From assembly GCF_001618145.1 (NCBI RefSeq), contig NZ_LQNF01000030.1, positions 1 through 57,286 on the forward strand: a stretch of 57,286 nt of DNA, written 5' to 3'. Numbering within the stretch: the stretch's first letter is position 1; every line of letters begins with the position of its first letter. The DNA is from Oceanobacillus damuensis (GTDB lineage Bacteria > Bacillota > Bacilli > Bacillales > Amphibacillaceae). The position numbers were made by a program, and so were the translations under genes. Positions 55,031-57,286 of the stretch are shown piece by piece. The notes beneath the pieces were generated by a model. The model saw nothing but the letters and a program-made list of their open reading frames with translations. It was not told the DNA's origin and searched no databases.

Positions 55031-55138
55031 TGGTTCCGGTTCTCCCCCACTCTTCACTGAATCTCTCAAAGTTTGTATTTATCGATTAGATCTTGGTAAA
55101 GATAATAGTGTAATACTTTTTACCTGGAGGAATAAACA

Positions 55139-55837
55139 GTGGATCTAATACAAATGTCTATTAAGTTAATCATAGGGTTTTTTTTGCTGTTTCTCTTAAT
55201 CAGAATCATAGGAAAGAAATTAATAGACCAATTTACTCCATTTCATTTTATATCAGCAATTGTCTTAAGCGAATTGTTAGGAAATGCTGTCTATGAAAAG
55301 AATATACCTATTATTTATATCTTATTTACTATACTTATATGGGGAAGTTTATTATTTTTAGTTGATTATCTTGCTCAAAAGTCTTTATTACTAAGGCACA
55401 TGTTTGAAGGTAAACCTTCAGTGGTTATTCGAAATGGTCAGATTGACTTTGATCAGTTAAAAAAAAGTCGGATGAACATTAATCAACTGCAAAGTTTACT
55501 TCGTCAAAGTGAGATTTTCTCTATTCGTGAGGTAGCATTTGCAATTATTGAGTCAAATGGATCTATCAGTGTCCTTAAAAAATCGAAATACCAAAAAACA
55601 ACCTTGCAAGACTTTAATATGCCTAATCACCCTGTTTATCTGCCCATAACATTAATTAAAGACGGGGTATTAATTAGGGAAAATTTAGATGAAATAAACA
55701 AAGACGACCCATGGCTAATAAATCAGTTAGCAGCCAATGGCATAAGTAAAATTGAGGATGCCCTTTTTGCTGAATGGCTAGAAAACGACGGGTTATTTGC
55801 TGTTCCTTATAAAATCACTTCTATGAAGCCTGATTAA
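55139..55837 (+). CDS. DUF421-family membrane protein (YetF-like)
   Basis: 232 residues. Two or three N-terminal helices (about 8-24, 35-48 and 58-80), then a cytoplasmic domain with LLRHMFEGKPSVVIRNGQID and INQLQSLLRQ typical of DUF421. YetF-type proteins are spore or membrane proteins of unclear function; some are germinant-receptor-linked subunits. It starts with GTG, with GGAGG 8 bases upstream. It is monocistronic with a terminator. Confidence 0.85.
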   Translation: MDLIQMSIKLIIGFFLLFLLIRIIGKKLIDQFTPFHFISAIVLSELLGNAVYEKNIPIIYILFTILIWGSLLFLVDYLAQKSLLLRHMFEGKPSVVIRNGQIDFDQLKKSRMNINQLQSLLRQSEIFSIREVAFAIIESNGSISVLKKSKYQKTTLQDFNMPNHPVYLPITLIKDGVLIRENLDEINKDDPWLINQLAANGISKIEDALFAEWLENDGLFAVPYKITSMKPD

Positions 55838-55867
55838 ATTTTTGGGGGGCCTTCACCACTGAAAAAA

Positions 55868-55898
55868 GCAAAAAGCACCTTTTTTAGATGCTTTTTGC
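55868..55898 (+). terminator. DUF421 gene terminator
   Basis: GCAAAAAGCA (55868-55877) pairs with TGCTTTTTGC (55889-55898). A T-rich loop and arm. Confidence 0.7.
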
Positions 55899-55954
55899 AT
55901 TGGTCTCTTCCTTTCCCCGTGGCCCCTGATTAATTGTCCTTTGTTATCACGTTC

Positions 55955-55998
55955 ATAGCAGTGTCTGTAGGTAAACAATCTGTTTCAAACACTGCTAT
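55955..55998 (-). terminator. possible hairpin after the M28 peptidase gene
   Basis: ATAGCAGTGT (55955-55964) pairs with ACACTGCTAT (55989-55998), with a 24-nt loop and no T-run. It may be a terminator or a processing site. Confidence 0.45.
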
Positions 55999-56035
55999 TA
56001 TCCATTAATCTTTTTTAAGTTAGGTTTATGCCTAT

Positions 56036-57286
56036 CTATTCAACATAGACTTCTTCATTCAATAAATAATCTCCCTCATCCCTACGCTCACCTTGATTCC
56101 TTTTGCGTTGAGGCGTTTCTTTACGTACAACATCATATATAGCAGAACCGATAATTTCTCCCGCTTCTTGTATTCGTTCCTGACTGATTTTATCAATTGT
56201 ATCGAATGGAGTATGGTACCATGGTTCTAATGATGCAGTTTCTGGTTCTCTTCTAATAAAATTGGCTGCATCAATACCTGCTTCGTAAAATGCGACGTGA
56301 TCGGATGCTCCTCGCTCAAAAAGTACTATTGAATCATTTCCTAACCGTTCTGCAGCATCACTAGTAGATTGCCAAACTAGATTTGGTGCACCGTCTACTA
56401 CATTGACAAATAAGGAAGTTGCCTCTTCCCAGTTGGTGCCTACCATATCTAAATTAAAATTTGCAAGGCTTCTATCTAATTCATCATCCGAAAGTTGGCT
56501 AACATAATACCGAGACCCGACAAGTCCAATTTCTTCTGCTCCAACAAACACAAAACGGACCTCTTTGTCAGTTGCATAGCCTTTCATAATTCTTGCTAAT
56601 TCTAACACAACAGATGTTCCGGAAGCATTATCACTTGCTCCTGGTGCATACGGAACGCTATCATAGTGCGCAGTAACATAGACGATATCATGATCATTGT
56701 CAGGTTTTCCCTTAGGTTCCTTGACTGCAATAATATTTTGTGATGTCTGATTGGTAATTTCACTTATTTTAATGGTGGCTGTCACCTCTTCAGATTCCAT
56801 TTTCTCCAAAAGTGATTCTCCATCATCTTTGGTAATGGCCACTACTGGAATAGAGGCTGAGTTCCCACCTAAACTCGGTGTGGGAGGAACAAGACTATCT
56901 GTATTGTCATAAATGATCACTCCCGAAGCACCGGCTTCTGTTGCATTATTAACTTTTTCCCAGAAAGAGAAGTCTCCCCTTTCAATTAAAGCGATGTTTC
57001 CTTCAATTTCGTCTGGAAATTCACTCGGTTCACCTTTTCCAGAATGGTATACCGAACCAAATGTTCCTTCTTCGGTAGTGGATGAAGAGCCTGTTGCAAT
57101 TCTAATAGCAAATTCACTGTCTTGAGTAGAAGTTTCTAACTGACCTTGCAACCGATTATCAATATCAAAAAATTGTTTACTGACTTCATACCCATAATGT
57201 TCCAATTCTTGTTCGATGTAACTGGCCGCAGTGATGAAACCTCTAGATGAAACTCTAGAAATCGTTAAAGGATCAAAATACAGAAC
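56036..57286 (-). CDS. M28-family aminopeptidase with PA domain, 5' end outside window
   Basis: The frame stays open to the right edge, so about 416 residues are seen and the N-terminus, probably a signal peptide, is missing. A PA (protease-associated) insert lies early (GNIALIERGDFSFWEKVNNA, GASGVIIYDNTD). Zinc ligands of M28 are visible in order: His in TAHYDSVPYAPGASDNASG, Asp in the same segment, Glu-Glu in FVGAEEIGLVGS, Asp in FNLDMVG and His in YHTPFDTIDK. It is a secreted di-zinc aminopeptidase resembling Bacillus YwaD. The ORF start at 57205 is only an internal TTG. Confidence 0.9.
   Translation of the reverse strand, partial: VLYFDPLTISRVSSRGFITAASYIEQELEHYGYEVSKQFFDIDNRLQGQLETSTQDSEFAIRIATGSSSTTEEGTFGSVYHSGKGEPSEFPDEIEGNIALIERGDFSFWEKVNNATEAGASGVIIYDNTDSLVPPTPSLGGNSASIPVVAITKDDGESLLEKMESEEVTATIKISEITNQTSQNIIAVKEPKGKPDNDHDIVYVTAHYDSVPYAPGASDNASGTSVVLELARIMKGYATDKEVRFVFVGAEEIGLVGSRYYVSQLSDDELDRSLANFNLDMVGTNWEEATSLFVNVVDGAPNLVWQSTSDAAERLGNDSIVLFERGASDHVAFYEAGIDAANFIRREPETASLEPWYHTPFDTIDKISQERIQEAGEIIGSAIYDVVRKETPQRKRNQGERRDEGDYLLNEEVYVE

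Larger units (their letters stand above)
54713..55138. other. intergenic region with inverted dispersed repeats
   Basis: No gene is seen. Holds two inverted copies of an 18-bp repeat (54813-54830 and 55013-55030) 182 bases apart. AAGGCTTA-type short pairings lie between. GGAGG before 55139 belongs to the DUF421 gene. Confidence 0.5.

Overview
The window reads as chromosomal DNA of a low-GC, endospore-forming, salt-tolerant member of the Bacillaceae (Oceanobacillus/Virgibacillus/Lentibacillus-like; genus is inference). Supporting signs: Bacillus-type genes throughout (yutJ-, yhfK-, ydaG-, ypjP-, ycgT-like), strong AGGAGG ribosome sites with many TTG/GTG starts, two H-type small acid-soluble spore protein genes, a CwlC-like spore-lysis amidase, a BCCT osmolyte carrier, and the rsbQ-rsbP energy-stress pair. 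No tRNA, rRNA, CRISPR, transposase or phage gene was seen.

Layout. 0.3-8.2 kb: a LysM/beta-propeller protein, a type II NADH dehydrogenase-like protein, then argG-argH-HAD phosphatase on the minus strand behind a promoter covered by two ARG boxes, and a DUF4395 membrane protein. 8.2-15.1 kb: a YhfK-like protein, lrgAB, the pstSCAB phosphate operon behind a four-repeat PHO box, and a GtrA-like protein. 15.2-17.6 kb: a SAM-I riboswitch controlling an iron-type alcohol dehydrogenase plus a MetQ lipoprotein. 17.7-24.7 kb: a spore amidase, one intact and one decayed glycerophosphodiesterase gene with a UgpB remnant, ggt, a YdaG-like stress protein and YhhN. 24.7-31.8 kb: a YeeE/YedE transporter, small spore proteins, two near-identical FMN reductases, OsmC, an alkyltransferase-like protein, alanine racemase and a coiled-coil protein. 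32-44.4 kb: a Spx-family regulator lacking the second redox cysteine, a TetR regulator with three operators, CIRCE-controlled htpG, a sirtuin, ypjP, YitT, a chemoreceptor, TauE/SafE and dbpA. 44.6-57.3 kb: rsbQP, a cation/proton antiporter, BCCT, mqo, a ferredoxin-NADP reductase, DUF421 and an M28 peptidase that runs off the right edge.

Functional themes are nutrient-responsive metabolism (arginine, phosphate, methionine, sulfur), stress response (HrcA/CIRCE, a SigB input, Spx, OsmC) and sporulation.

The most unusual material lies between genes: a four-copy family of structured intergenic repeats with conserved flanks and exchangeable cores, two of which start right after a stop codon; three 21-bp-period minisatellites; a 167-bp palindromic element between pstS and pstC; a 29-bp perfect hairpin; and shorter dispersed repeats. 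No whole new defence or biosynthetic system is evident. The best candidates for something undescribed are the repeat families, the SAM-controlled dehydrogenase/MetQ unit and the one-cysteine Spx protein.
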